Source: Pseudomonas peradeniyensis (GTDB lineage: Bacteria; Pseudomonadota; Gammaproteobacteria; Pseudomonadales; Pseudomonadaceae). From it: a stretch of DNA of 64,000 bases. The notes under the pieces were generated by a model that ran no database searches, was not told the DNA's origin, and was given only the letters and a program-made list of their open reading frames with translations. A program made the translations under genes and the position numbers. Positions 1 through 8,318 of this stretch are shown here, one piece after another; position 1 is the first letter of the stretch; every line of letters starts with the position of its first letter. The DNA is taken from assembly GCF_014268935.2 (NCBI RefSeq), contig NZ_JABWRJ020000003.1, positions 434,001-498,000 on the forward strand, in the 5' to 3' direction.

Positions 1-837
1 GATCTGCTCGTAGCACTCACATGCGTATGCCGCTCGTAACTCATGGAAGCCTTTCAGATTGTGTGCATGCAGGATGTCCCGCGCGGGGCGAATGACTTCT
101 TGCAGAACATTCAGATAGCTTTCGTGTAGCGCAATCAGGTTGCGGCTATCTGCAGGTGACGCTTGCCGTGCGAATCCAAGCGCACCTCGAATATGGTCGT
201 CCACCGCAATCCAACGTGGCGCTGAAGCTCCGGCACGGCCGCCTTTGGTGCCATCCTGAATGTTAATCCTGCCTAGCTCTTTAGCCTCACGGCTCAGCCG
301 TGGCAGGTCAGCTAGGATGGCCTCACGCAAACGCATGCCGGTGGCTCGCGCTAGCAGAACGATCGCGGCGGCGCGTTGCTGATGTTGGCGGCAAAGTGCA
401 TCGACGATCTGCGTAACCTGCTTGCGGTCCTGGCCCTGTGGCACAGACTGTCGAACCCCGGTGCGCTGCATTCCCAACGCCTTGCTCGGACTTGGCACCT
501 TCACGCACTGATCACCGCGAAGCGCCGCCATGGTCCTGTTAACGCTGGATAGCCGGTTTTGTGCGGTGCTGACGGCGAGGTCACTGTGCCGAACCAGTTC
601 GCGCAGACACGCCGCGTAGTCCGCCAACACTTTGCGATCAATCTGCCGCGCATCATTGATACCGGGCCCCTGCTCGGAGCGGCACCACTTCACAAATGCC
701 TGCCACCGATCACTGTGTGCCTTCACCGTGCCGTAGTGACCGCCGCCGAACATGTCTTTCAGCGCCTGCGGTCCTGCGTAGCTCAACTGCCTGCCGTAGC
801 CGAAATTTCGGCCATCGCGTCGACCCACCAATGCCAT
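1..837 (-). CDS. Tyrosine recombinase / integrase-domain protein, C-terminus cut by window edge
   Basis: The reading frame is open from an ATG at 837 to base 1 (279 residues) and continues out of the window. Residues ~1-120 look like a SAM-like core-binding domain. The catalytic part shows box I (ARATGMRLRE, R169 as the nucleophile-activating arginine), a lysine in DGTKGG (K198) and the HxxR box HELR (H265, R268); the catalytic tyrosine must lie beyond the edge. A Shine-Dalgarno GAGGTGA precedes the ATG. It resembles the integrase-domain proteins (Phage_integr_N/Integrase_1 type) found inside Pseudomonas genomic islands and differs from the P4-type integrase at 1756-3075. I infer that it belongs to the same integrated element. 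The recombinase family is fairly sure; the subfamily is less so. Confidence 0.8.
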   Translation of the reverse strand, partial: MALVGRRDGRNFGYGRQLSYAGPQALKDMFGGGHYGTVKAHSDRWQAFVKWCRSEQGPGINDARQIDRKVLADYAACLRELVRHSDLAVSTAQNRLSSVNRTMAALRGDQCVKVPSPSKALGMQRTGVRQSVPQGQDRKQVTQIVDALCRQHQQRAAAIVLLARATGMRLREAILADLPRLSREAKELGRINIQDGTKGGRAGASAPRWIAVDDHIRGALGFARQASPADSRNLIALHESYLNVLQEVIRPARDILHAHNLKGFHELRAAYACECYEQI

Positions 838-1247
838 CTCAATCACCTCATCTGCCGTTCTCCGATCCTCGCCCCACGTCATCCCGCCAAGAATGCTGAG
901 TGTTATCAGGGATCAAGGCCCCTGCGACCTGTGGGGAATGTCCTCTACGCGGGACCAGCGGCTCCTTACAACCGGGAGCAAGGGCATCTCATGATCTGGC
1001 CTCCTTAACACCGTTACCGGTGGGCGGGTGGAGGTAGTGCTGGCTGACGAAACCAGCGCCTGAAGATCCTGAGCCGGGTGAACGCAGCAATGCGATGACC
1101 GGGGCATGCCTGACTGTCAGTCAGGTGCAGTCCATTCCTTGGTCTGCGGCACCATCATCTACATGGCTGTTGCTGGTGACATCGGCGTTTGTCACGAGGG
1201 GAATTGCCGCAAAGCCGTGTGCGATCAGGGCTGCAGCAGTGGTAGAA

Positions 1248-1282
1248 GTGCCCGTCTCTTTCCAGAAGAAAGAGACGGGCAC
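1248..1282. terminator. Perfect 15-bp inverted repeat, terminator-like
   Basis: Arms GTGCCCGTCTCTTTC (1248-1262) and its exact reverse complement (1268-1282) are separated by 5 nt. There is no clear T-tract, so it may be a terminator or a protein-binding palindrome. Confidence 0.55.
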
Positions 1283-1642
1283 AGGTTGGCGCAGTAGTCG
1301 GCCAAGCGGATAGGTTGCTGCAGGGCAGCGAGGTACGGTGTATCTGGCGCACGAGCGCTATGTGTGTAAGAGCATCCATCACATGGGTAGTGACCGGGCG
1401 AGCTGCCGGATGCGAATCGCCCTTGGGGAGAACCACCGCCAGAGCGGCGTGACCTTTAAGGTTCGGGTCACCTGGGGTGCTGTCATCGACAGCGTTTGCA
1501 ACTCCCGGTCTACGCCTGTGGACAATGTTCGTCAAGCAAAGCGATTTCAGGGATTTAGCGCCTGTGGATAAAACTGTCCCCCGGTGGACATCTGTGGTTT
1601 TCCACAGACGCAACCTGTGCCAGCAGTTTTTTTCTTAGGTAT

Positions 1643-1687
1643 GGTCCTTTCAAACGGGGCGGCTTTGCAGCCCCGTTTGAAAGGACC
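1643..1687. repeat. Perfect 18-bp inverted repeat downstream of the P4-type integrase
   Basis: Arms GGTCCTTTCAAACGGGGC (1643-1660) and its exact reverse complement (1670-1687) surround a 9-nt loop. On the minus strand the second arm is followed by AAGAAAAAAA, and on the plus strand the first arm is preceded by TTTTTTTCTT. It lies about 70 bp past the integrase stop codon. A bidirectional terminator or a recombination/transfer-related palindrome are both possible. Confidence 0.6.
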
Positions 1688-1755
1688 CGCGCGGAGGAGC
1701 TTCATGGGGTGCTGTGGGTAACTTCACAGCGAGTTTGAGGTGGTGGTGCGGCGGG

Positions 1756-3075
1756 CTACTCGGTCCTCTTGGCACTGCGCAGGCGCGTGACGTTCTCTCC
1801 CGTCTGCTTGGCAAACTCGTGCGGCGTCACATGTTCCTCGCGGTTCGCCTCCAGAAACCGGCTCCACCAGGTCATGATCATCCGGCGCTCTTCGAGGAAC
1901 TCGGCCTTGTGGGTGTAAGCGGCCCGTACGTTGTTGCGTTCCTTGTGACTCATCTGCCGCTCGATTGCCGTCTCCGACCACAGCCCGGACTCGACCAGCG
2001 CACTGCACGCCATGGCTCGGAACCCGTGGCCGCAGATATCCACCTTGGTGTCATAGCCCATCGTCCTCAGCGCGGCGTTCACCGTGTTCTCGGACATCGG
2101 CTTCCACGGTTTGGCATCCCCCGCAAACACCAGGTCGAACTTGCCGGTGATCGCGTGGATCTGCTCAAGCAAGGCCACTACCTGCGGCGATAAGGGTACA
2201 ACGTGAATGTCCCCGGCCATCTTCGTGCCCCTTGTGGAAAAGGGCACGCCGTCCAGCGCCGGGCGGGTATCGGGGATCTCCCAGATTCCGCGCTTGAGGT
2301 CGAACTCGTTCCAACGGGCGAAGCGCAGTTCACTGGAGCGCACGAACACGTGCAGCGATAGCATTACCGTGAGGCGCGTGAGCGGGCGACCTTTGTAGCC
2401 GTCGATACGCGCCTGTAGCTCAGGCAACCGCGATAAGGGTAGTGCGGGTCGATGTGTAACCCGTGGCGTTTTGATCGAGCCATCGAGATCGTGAGCCGGG
2501 TTCGCCGTGATCAGTCGCAGCCGTTTGGCTTCGCGCATGATGCTTTGCAGGTAGTTCTTGATTCTGAGCGCCACGTCGATGGTGCCGCGCTTCGTCACAG
2601 CCTCCAGTGGCTGCATGAGGTCGTGGGTGTCCAACTCAACGATTGCCCTGGCACCTAACAAAGGGAATACGTGAGTCTTCAACCGGCTGAGCACAGTCTT
2701 AGCGTGGCCCGGCGCCCACTTCGGCACCATCCCGGCATACCAATCGAGCGCAACGCTTTCGAAGGTTCGGCCATTGATCACGGCTTGCACCTTGGCCTGC
2801 TGCTTGGACTGGATAGGGTCAATGCCGTTGGCGAGCTGCTGTTTGAGCTCGAAGCGCTTGTGGCGAGCGTCAGCCAGCCCGACCACCGGGTAATTGCCGA
2901 GTGAGGTCAGGCCCTCGCGACCATCGGGCTTCACGTACCTGAGCCGCCAGCCTTTGCGACCGTTGGGCTTCACGAGCAGGTAAAGGCCATCGCCGTCAAA
3001 AAGCTTGTACTCACGTTCGCGAGCCTTTGCAGTGCGGCAGGCGTTGTCGGTAAGGGGAGCCGTTGTGCGAGCCAT
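1756..3075 (-). CDS. P4-type tyrosine integrase (DUF4102 arm-binding domain)
   Basis: A 439-residue integrase. Residues ~1-90 form the DUF4102 arm-binding domain (SLGNYPVVGLADARHK), ~100-200 the core-binding domain and ~210-410 the catalytic domain. Catalytic residues are visible: R246 (FVRSSEL), H350-x-x-R353 (HGFR), H377 and the nucleophile Y387 (AAYTHK). I chose the ATG at 3075 over an upstream TTG at 3090, because family members begin with a MARxxxPL-like peptide and the extra five residues add nothing. It is transcribed in the same direction as, and 160 bp downstream of, tRNA-Thr, the usual arrangement when an integrase recombines its element into a tRNA 3' end. The element therefore extends toward base 1. 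A 13-bp inverted repeat overlaps the start codon and may autoregulate it. Confidence 0.93.
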   Translation of the reverse strand: MARTTAPLTDNACRTAKAREREYKLFDGDGLYLLVKPNGRKGWRLRYVKPDGREGLTSLGNYPVVGLADARHKRFELKQQLANGIDPIQSKQQAKVQAVINGRTFESVALDWYAGMVPKWAPGHAKTVLSRLKTHVFPLLGARAIVELDTHDLMQPLEAVTKRGTIDVALRIKNYLQSIMREAKRLRLITANPAHDLDGSIKTPRVTHRPALPLSRLPELQARIDGYKGRPLTRLTVMLSLHVFVRSSELRFARWNEFDLKRGIWEIPDTRPALDGVPFSTRGTKMAGDIHVVPLSPQVVALLEQIHAITGKFDLVFAGDAKPWKPMSENTVNAALRTMGYDTKVDICGHGFRAMACSALVESGLWSETAIERQMSHKERNNVRAAYTHKAEFLEERRMIMTWWSRFLEANREEHVTPHEFAKQTGENVTRLRSAKRTE

Positions 3076-3126
3076 AAGGGTACTTTCCAATGTCGAATTG
3101 GTAGGTATCCTTAAAAGTACCCTTAT
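3074..3126. promoter_or_regulatory. 13-bp inverted repeat spanning the integrase start region
   Basis: ATAAGGGTACTTT (3074-3086) and its exact reverse complement (3114-3126) flank 27 bp that should include the integrase promoter. One arm covers the start codon and the other lies 39 bp upstream. I infer an operator for autorepression or for an excisionase-like protein, by analogy with other P4-type integrases. Confidence 0.5.
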
Positions 3127-3167
3127 TAGCGCTGGCTACCCTCGGAATCCGACGGAACGCCAAAACG

Positions 3168-3194
3168 AAAAAAACCGCCAGAAGGCGGGTTTTT
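3168..3194 (-). terminator. Rho-independent terminator of tRNA-Thr
   Basis: The hairpin CCGCC-AGAA-GGCGG is flanked by A and T runs (AAAAACC...GGTTTTT), so it can act in both directions. It lies just past the 3' end of the minus-strand tRNA-Thr and would also insulate the integrase from readthrough. Confidence 0.75.
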
Positions 3195-3237
3195 CGGGGG
3201 TTCCAGAGACTTTGAAAGCTTTCTATGGAACCTTGAA

Positions 3238-3313
<76 letters not shown>

Positions 3314-3411
3314 ACAGGGGCGTCATTATAGCGATGGATTTGCCGCTGTAAACCACTTCGTTGCATCCATCGCACATTCCCCTAAGTCACCGCGCACAAA
3401 GGAGAAATTTC

Positions 3412-3663
3412 CTACCAGCCGCGGTGGATCGAGTTGACGCTCGGCTCGGGCTGGCCTGGGTTGAAGAACAGCTTGCCGTTGTCGCAGCCGCGCTTGCGGC
3501 AGGTGCCGTCGGCGTTGTGCAGGGGCAGGCCGCGGTCGCCGCCCAGTTGCATGCCGGGCATGTTCCAGTTCAGCGGGGCGGGCTTGCTCGATGGCGTGCC
3601 GCTGGCGCAGCCGGTCATGGCCAGGGCGAGGGTCAGCAGGGCGAAAGGCTTGGTGTGTTTCAC
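3412..3663 (-). CDS. Small putative lipoprotein
   Basis: 83 residues with a signal peptide ending in a lipobox (AMTGC, Cys19), so probably a lipid-anchored envelope protein. The mature part is short, rich in Gly/Pro/Asn, and has two cysteines (KRGCDN and GTCRKR). I recognise no domain. It lies 22 bp downstream of another lipoprotein gene on the same strand and probably shares its transcript. Function unknown. Confidence 0.75.
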   Translation of the reverse strand: MKHTKPFALLTLALAMTGCASGTPSSKPAPLNWNMPGMQLGGDRGLPLHNADGTCRKRGCDNGKLFFNPGQPEPSVNSIHRGW

Positions 3664-3685
3664 GATGTTCGAGTCCGTTCCGGGA

Positions 3686-4072
3686 TCAGTCTTTGTTCAG
3701 GATGCGCTGGATGGTGCCGCCGCAGGCCATGTAGCAGGAATCGTAGTCATTGCCGCAACTGTAGCTGCTCCCCGTGTAGGAGGGGTAGCTCGGGTAGTAG
3801 CAACTGTGACGCGCTTCCTTCTTGCTCTTGCCGTTCTGGCAGTACTGGTAGGCCCTCATCTCGGCCTGGTGCAGCGCACGTTCGCTGTTCTCCTGCAGGC
3901 GCGCCATCTGCTGGCAGTGGTTGCGCTGCATCGAACAGCTGTTGATGCAATTCATGCCATGCGCGCTGGGCGGTGGCGAGTATCTATAGGTGTAGCTCGG
4001 GCCGCAGCCGGCCAGGGCCAAGGCCAGGCAGGCCAGCACGAGGGCGGCCAAACTGTTGTGGAAAAGTGCCAT
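3686..4072 (-). CDS. Cysteine-rich putative lipoprotein
   Basis: 128 residues. A hydrophobic signal peptide ends at lipobox LALAGC (Cys23). The mature protein carries about ten further cysteines in spaced groups (NCINSC, HCQQM, SCYYPSY, SCGNDYDSC, ACGG), which suggests disulfides in the periplasm, and a central basic/Gln-rich helix. No family is recognised. It lies 18 bp downstream of the HTH gene and may be co-transcribed with it. Confidence 0.75.
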   Translation of the reverse strand: MALFHNSLAALVLACLALALAGCGPSYTYRYSPPPSAHGMNCINSCSMQRNHCQQMARLQENSERALHQAEMRAYQYCQNGKSKKEARHSCYYPSYPSYTGSSYSCGNDYDSCYMACGGTIQRILNKD

Positions 4073-4090
4073 GGGTGTTGCAGTCCTTGA

Positions 4091-4297
4091 TCATTCGTCG
4101 CTGAACTCCAGCAGATCGCCGGGCTGGCAGTTCAGGGCGCGACACAGCTTCTCCAGGGTCTCGATCTTGAAACCCTTGATCTTGCCGTTCTTCAGCAGCG
4201 ACAGGTTCGCTTCCGTGATACCGATGATTTCCGCCAGGTCCTTGGAACGCATCTTGTTCCGGGCCATGACGACGTCGAGGCGGATGATTATCGGCAT
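4091..4297 (-). CDS. Small Cro/CI-type (XRE) transcriptional regulator
   Basis: 68 residues, nearly all one helix-turn-helix of the HTH_26 kind: RSKDLAEIIGITEANLSLLK for the two DNA-contacting helices, then LEKLCRALNCQPGDLLEF, the standard C-terminal signature of these minimal regulators. It lies 9 bp downstream of a DUF2975 membrane protein gene. HTH_26/DUF2975 pairs are a known recurrent module (Bacillus YozG/YoaS type), in which the membrane protein is thought to modulate or be controlled by the regulator. The target is probably its own operon; the signal is unknown. Confidence 0.88.
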   Translation of the reverse strand: MPIIIRLDVVMARNKMRSKDLAEIIGITEANLSLLKNGKIKGFKIETLEKLCRALNCQPGDLLEFSDE

Positions 4298-4306
4298 AGG
4301 AAGCAG

Positions 4307-4885
4307 TCAGACATAACAGTTGTGTTCATCGCTGATGGTCTTGGCGTCACGCATGAGCAGCGAGAAGGCACACAGCAGGATGCCTTTCATGATCTCGTAG
4401 ACAGCCTGCGATGATACACCGATCGAGAAGCTGAAGCTCCTTTCGCCGGCCGGCAGGTCGATGGCCAGGGCCAGGCCTTGCAAGGTGTAGGTCACCGGCC
4501 ACAGCAACGGGGTGAAGATGCACAGCAGGCCGACCCACCACAGCAGCTTGATGTTGTCCGAGGTCCAGGTCTGGCCACGGGAGAGTCGGTGGAAGAACAG
4601 GCCGGTCAGGCTGAGGGCGATGACGGAAATCATTGTCGGGATCATGTCCACGGCCAGTACCAGGCCGATGGCCAGGGGAGATGCCATGTAGCCGGGTTCC
4701 AGCAGCAGGGGCATCTGGTCGCCATAGGCCTGCAGGTAGCCGTTGAGCATTTCAGGGAAGTCGAAGATGCAGAGCAACGGGATGGCCGCCAACTCGACGA
4801 TTGCGGTCGTCCAGGCCAGGTAGGCGGCAAATGTGCCGATGGTGCGTAGGCGCGAACGCGCATAGGCCACGGATCTACTGTTCAT
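4307..4885 (-). CDS. DUF2975 family membrane protein
   Basis: 192 residues when started at MNSRSVAYAR (4885). An upstream Met at 4945 would add 20 residues lying in the AT-rich promoter region, so I prefer 4885. Four hydrophobic segments are seen (about residues 17-37, 70-92, 112-132 and 155-175), which fits the four-helix DUF2975 fold. The gene leads an apparent operon with the HTH regulator and perhaps the two lipoproteins. No catalytic motif is visible and the role is unknown. Confidence 0.8.
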   Translation of the reverse strand: MNSRSVAYARSRLRTIGTFAAYLAWTTAIVELAAIPLLCIFDFPEMLNGYLQAYGDQMPLLLEPGYMASPLAIGLVLAVDMIPTMISVIALSLTGLFFHRLSRGQTWTSDNIKLLWWVGLLCIFTPLLWPVTYTLQGLALAIDLPAGERSFSFSIGVSSQAVYEIMKGILLCAFSLLMRDAKTISDEHNCYV

Positions 4886-5411
4886 GGGGTGCCTCCGTAC
4901 AGTGATGAACGAGGCGATTATTCTTGAATAATTATCGTAAAACAATAATTAATTTTGTGATTTGGCCTGTGGCGACGCTTTGTCGCAGGACGAGGGAGTA
5001 GGCATGGCACCGGCCTTGCCGGTGATCGCGGGGCCAGCCCGCTTCCACGCTGAGGAAGCTTGCGTACGCTATAGAGCAGTCGCAGGGTCATCCCTATAGG
5101 AACGACTGTGGGGAATATAATTTACGAAGCTTTCAGCAGGCTTTAAGGGGATAAATCTGGAAGCGCGCAATTTTTCGCGAGAAACATTTAGTCTCAGCCT
5201 ATCGTTTTGACTTAATCGATCACCTCAGTTAATCTTGTGTTCATTATGTTGAACAGTAAAGCTTTCAAGCTCCTCTCTTCCTCCCGCCTGGTTTCCCGTG
5301 AGCGTCACTGGACCGGCGACCTCTAGCGCCACCCTCCCTCTACAGCCATAAACGTCTCTGTCTGGTGCCGATGCCTGTGCGCTCGGCTGCTGTCGCCCAT
5401 GGGAGGGCATC
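4886..5411. other. Intergenic region between the DUF2975 module and mdtJI
   Basis: 526 bp without a gene. It starts with an AT-rich stretch carrying an AATTAT/ATAATT inverted repeat (4930-4950), probably the promoter of the DUF2975/HTH operon. A hairpin CACCGG-CCTTG-CCGGTG (4999-5015 region) is followed by one degenerate REP unit (about 5023-5050). The rest is AT-rich DNA upstream of mdtJ in which I see no clear promoter and no guanidine-riboswitch motif. Confidence 0.5.
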
Positions 5412-5771
5412 ATGCGTTCCTGGATCTACCTGATCGTCGCCATCACCTTCGAGGTGATCGGCACGGCGTCGATGAAACTCGCCGCCACTCATTTCCCCGT
5501 GCTGGGGCATGCCGTCATGTACGTCATGATCTGTCTGTCGTATTTCTTCCTGGCCCTGGCGGTCAAGCGCGTACCGGTGGGTGTCGCCTACGCGCTGTGG
5601 GAAGGGTTCGGTATCGTGCTGATCACCTTGATCAGCGTGCTCTGGCTCGGCGAAAGCCTGGGCTGGACCAAGGCCCTGGGCTTGGCGGTGATGATCGCCG
5701 GCATCCTGCTGGTCAAGGCCGGCACCCGGGCCAAGGCCGTCGAACGTGAAGGGGAGACCGTGCCATGCTGA
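5412..5771 (+). CDS. mdtJ: SMR-family spermidine exporter subunit MdtJ
   Basis: 119 residues with four transmembrane helices. It matches the MdtJ half of the paired SMR spermidine exporter. The first helix carries the essential glutamate (VAITFEVIGTASMKLA, Glu13-14 region), followed by the VPVGVAYALWEGFGIVLITL loop typical of MdtJ and a basic tail. The pair forms a heteromeric inner-membrane proton antiporter that exports excess polyamine. The gene ends inside the start of mdtI (7-nt overlap), which indicates translational coupling. The identity is clear because E. coli MdtJ has the same motifs. Confidence 0.9.
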   Translation: MRSWIYLIVAITFEVIGTASMKLAATHFPVLGHAVMYVMICLSYFFLALAVKRVPVGVAYALWEGFGIVLITLISVLWLGESLGWTKALGLAVMIAGILLVKAGTRAKAVEREGETVPC

Positions 5772-6082
5772 TTCCATTTGCCTGGTTGGGCCTGGCCATC
5801 GTGCTGGAAGTCCTGGCTAACCTGCTGCTCAAGTATTCCGAGGGTTTTAGCCGCAAGGGCCTGGGCGTGGCCTCGATCCTGTGCGTGCTGGCGGCGTTTA
5901 CCGCGCTGGCCCAGGCGGTCAAGGACATCGATCTGTCGCTGGCCTATGCCATCTGGGGTGGCTTCGGCATCCTTGCCACCGTGGCCATGGGTTGGGCCCT
6001 GTTCGGTCAGCGACTGGCCGGGCGCGGCTGGCTCGGCCTGGTGCTGCTGCTGGTAGGCATGAGCTTGCTCAAACTGGCTTGA
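5765..6082 (+). CDS. mdtI: SMR-family spermidine exporter subunit MdtI
   Basis: 105 residues and four transmembrane helices. WLGLAIVLEVLANLLLKYS carries the conserved membrane glutamate, and LAYAIWGGFGILATVAMGW plus LFGQRL match E. coli MdtI closely. It works only with MdtJ. The ATG lies inside the last codons of mdtJ, so the two are translated in fixed ratio. No terminator hairpin with a T-tract follows it. Confidence 0.92.
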   Translation: MLIPFAWLGLAIVLEVLANLLLKYSEGFSRKGLGVASILCVLAAFTALAQAVKDIDLSLAYAIWGGFGILATVAMGWALFGQRLAGRGWLGLVLLLVGMSLLKLA

Positions 6083-6307
6083 CAACACCCCTGCCAAAGC
6101 GCTTGGCCGAATGGTTTATGCACAATGGGCATTGGCCGCTTGCGCGAAAGGCATGCCGGCCGGCGCTACCATCGGTCTTTGCGCAAAGGCTTGTATTTAT
6201 TGGCTTTGACGCCAGCCGTGGAATAAGCAAAGCAGCGCAAATAGCCTTCGGATCCAAGATTGGGTGATTTTCATCACAAGCTTGTTCACAGAGTTATCCA
6301 CAGGCTG

Positions 6308-7534
6308 TCAACCGCGCTGCGGCGCTGTGTCGCGTTCTCCAAGCAGCAGCAGGTTGCGGGGGGTCAGCGGGTAATCGCAGAACACCCCGACACGCACCGC
6401 ATAGCCCTGCTCCTGAAGGAACAGGGCGCGGTCGAGCACCAGCCACATTTCCAGGGGGCGGCGGAAGAGATTGCGAACCAGCTCGAGGTTGCGTACTTCG
6501 GCCAGGCGTCGCTGGCCGGCGGCTTCCAGGGCGGCCCAGTCGGGGCTGCCCTGGATCGTGACCTGCTTGAGTTCGGCCAGGTCGCGGCAGTACTGCTCGA
6601 AGGGCTTTGCCAGCCAGCTGACCGGCAGCGATGGCGTGGGCAGGTAGTCGTCGATGCCACGTTGCTGGCGCTGCAAGAGGTCGAAGCCCAGGCGGCGGGC
6701 CATTGAGGTGTCGCGCTGGCGCCGGGTGCGCAGGCTGGAGGTGACCGCCTCGCTCAACGGCAGGCCCAGGTCTCCCTGGGTCAACGCCAGCGCTGAAGCC
6801 CGGGCGGCGCTGGAGAGCGGCTGATAGGCCTTGCCCTGGATGCGGTTGTAGCAACAGGGCGCAACGGCGATCTGCCGGCAACCCTGCTGGCTTGCCAGCT
6901 GCATGAGCCGAACATGCAGGTCGCCGCAGGCGTGCAGGGCGACCGCGCTCTTGTCACCGTCCAGGTGGAGGGCGCTGTCGGCGGCCATGACGTCCTGGTG
7001 CACGTGGGTGGCGGGTAGCTGGTGGTGCTCGCTAAGGGCCTTGCCGGCGCCGACCAGTTCGGCGTCGTACTCCAGGCAGGTCAATTGCTGGCCGGGCTGC
7101 AACAGGCGCCGACCCAGATGGCCTTTGCCGGAGCACCAGTCGAGCCAGTGCCGGGCGGGTTGGCTGAACGCCAGGCGACGGCTGAAGGCCTCGATCTGTT
7201 GCCACTTGCGGCCGGGGACACCGACATCGAGGCGGTGGCCGGCGGGATGCAGACCGGCATCGGGCAGTTCGCCGACAGCGGACAGCTGCGCGGCTTCGCC
7301 GGCCAATTGTGGGAAGGGGGCTGGGGCCTCAGGTGTATCGTCGGGGGATTCGGCTTGCTCGAGCGTGCGTTGGCGCAGCCAATGGGACAGTTCCGGGTGT
7401 TCGTCTTCCCACGCCAGGCGCAGGTGGGTGAACGGGCGTGGGTGCCACAGGGGCTGGTGCTGTGTGAGGAAGCGGTCGAGGGCCTGGAAGCGCTCGAAGA
7501 GCTGGTCGGTTTGCAGGATGGGGGGTGTGGTCAT
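6308..7534 (-). CDS. SAM-dependent methyltransferase-fold protein
   Basis: 408 residues. A class I methyltransferase core lies at about 115-240: motif I LDWCSGKGHLGRRL (131-143), acidic residue in LTCLEYDAEL (E155), then VALHACGDLHVRL (200-210) and the PCCYN motif (226-230). This is the arrangement of the Methyltransf_32/small-molecule or RNA methyltransferase-like group with a cysteine pair near the active site. The N-terminal ~110 residues and C-terminal ~150 residues are less conserved, and ~60-90 looks disordered. The substrate is unknown. It stands alone between mdtI (plus strand) and the amino-acid transporter. Confidence 0.8.
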   Translation of the reverse strand: MTTPPILQTDQLFERFQALDRFLTQHQPLWHPRPFTHLRLAWEDEHPELSHWLRQRTLEQAESPDDTPEAPAPFPQLAGEAAQLSAVGELPDAGLHPAGHRLDVGVPGRKWQQIEAFSRRLAFSQPARHWLDWCSGKGHLGRRLLQPGQQLTCLEYDAELVGAGKALSEHHQLPATHVHQDVMAADSALHLDGDKSAVALHACGDLHVRLMQLASQQGCRQIAVAPCCYNRIQGKAYQPLSSAARASALALTQGDLGLPLSEAVTSSLRTRRQRDTSMARRLGFDLLQRQQRGIDDYLPTPSLPVSWLAKPFEQYCRDLAELKQVTIQGSPDWAALEAAGQRRLAEVRNLELVRNLFRRPLEMWLVLDRALFLQEQGYAVRVGVFCDYPLTPRNLLLLGERDTAPQRG

Positions 7535-7557
7535 TCGAGCACCGGGGCACTAGCGAG

Positions 7558-7626
7558 AGGGGCTGCTGCGCAGCCCATCGCGGCACAAGGCCGCTCCTAC
7601 AGAGAAGGGGCCGCGTGCGGCCCCGG
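7558..7626. repeat. REP element (GGCCTTGTGCCGCGA family)
   Basis: A REP core (ATCGCGGCACAAGGCCGCTCCTACAG) with a GGGGCTGC/GCAGCCC hairpin on one side and a perfect GGGGCCGC-GT-GCGGCCCC hairpin (7607-7624) on the other, between two converging transcription units. Confidence 0.8.
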
Positions 7627-7628
7627 GT

Positions 7629-8318
7629 TCAACGCCCCTGGCAGGCATCCACGCGCAGCCAGCGCTCCAGTACCTTGAAGCCTTGCACCAGCACGAACGA
7701 GATCACCAGGTAGAACACCCCGGCGGCAAAGAAGATCTCCACCGGCAGGTAGGTCCGGGCAATGATGGTCCGCGCCATGCCGGTCAGCTCCAGCAGCGTC
7801 ACGGTGCTGGCCAGGGCGCTGGCCTTGAGCATCAGGATCACTTCGTTGCTGTAGGCCGGCAGGCCGATGCGCGTGGCGCGCGGCAGCATGATGTAGAACA
7901 GCGTCTTGCCCCGCGACATGCCCAGTGCCCGGGCCGCCTCGATCTCGCCCTTGGGGATCGCCTGCAGGGCGCCGCGCAGGATCTCGGCGATATAGGCGGC
8001 GGTGTGCAGGGTCATGGTCAGCACCGTGCACCAGAACGGATCGCGCAGGTACGGCCACAGCGAACTGTTGCGCACCGCGTCGAACTGGGCCAGGCCGTAG
8101 TAGACCAGGAACAGCTGAACCAGCAGCGGCGTGCCGCGGAAGAAGAAGATGTAGCCGTAGGGCAGGGCGCGCACGTACCAGTGCCGCGAAGAGCGCGCCA
8201 CCCCCAGCGGAATGGCCAGGATCAGGCCGGCGATGACGGCGATGGCCACCAGCTCCAGGGTCAGGGTCGCGCCCTGGGCCAGGCGTGGCAGCCACTTGAT
8301 GATGACTTCCCAGTTCAT
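7629..8318 (-). CDS. hisM: Histidine/basic amino acid ABC transporter permease (HisM-type)
   Basis: 229 residues with about five membrane helices. The EAA loop that docks the ATPase is at GEIEAARALGMSRGKTLFYIMLPRATRIGLPA. The sequence resembles HisM/ArtM-type permeases of polar amino acid importers. The start ATG directly abuts the TGA of the second permease (8319), so the two are translationally coupled. Order on the strand is ATPase, binding protein, permease, permease. The exact substrate (histidine, arginine or ornithine) cannot be told from the permease. Confidence 0.85.
   Translation of the reverse strand: MNWEVIIKWLPRLAQGATLTLELVAIAVIAGLILAIPLGVARSSRHWYVRALPYGYIFFFRGTPLLVQLFLVYYGLAQFDAVRNSSLWPYLRDPFWCTVLTMTLHTAAYIAEILRGALQAIPKGEIEAARALGMSRGKTLFYIMLPRATRIGLPAYSNEVILMLKASALASTVTLLELTGMARTIIARTYLPVEIFFAAGVFYLVISFVLVQGFKVLERWLRVDACQGR

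Larger units (their letters stand above)
838..1755. other. Non-coding stretch between the two recombinases
   Basis: No frame here gives a convincing protein. It holds two strong inverted repeats (1248-1282 and 1643-1687) and several CTGTGGATAA/TTTTCCACAG DnaA-box-like words at about 1514-1607. I searched by eye for a second copy of the tRNA-Thr 3' end, which would mark an attachment site, and found none. Confidence 0.6.

Noticed and set aside
1155..1613. A 152-codon minus-strand frame between the recombinases
   Set aside because: It runs through the 15-bp inverted repeat and DnaA-like words, has no good ribosome-binding site and no recognisable protein features.
838..1755. Second copy of the tRNA-Thr 3' end (attachment site)
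   Set aside because: No match to the T-arm/acceptor sequence was found by eye; the far attachment site must lie outside the window.
4946..5411. Guanidine (ykkC/mini-ykkC) riboswitch upstream of the SMR genes
   Set aside because: Only one ACGA-like word (about 4989) is seen, not the paired ACGR hairpins, and the genes are MdtJI polyamine exporters.
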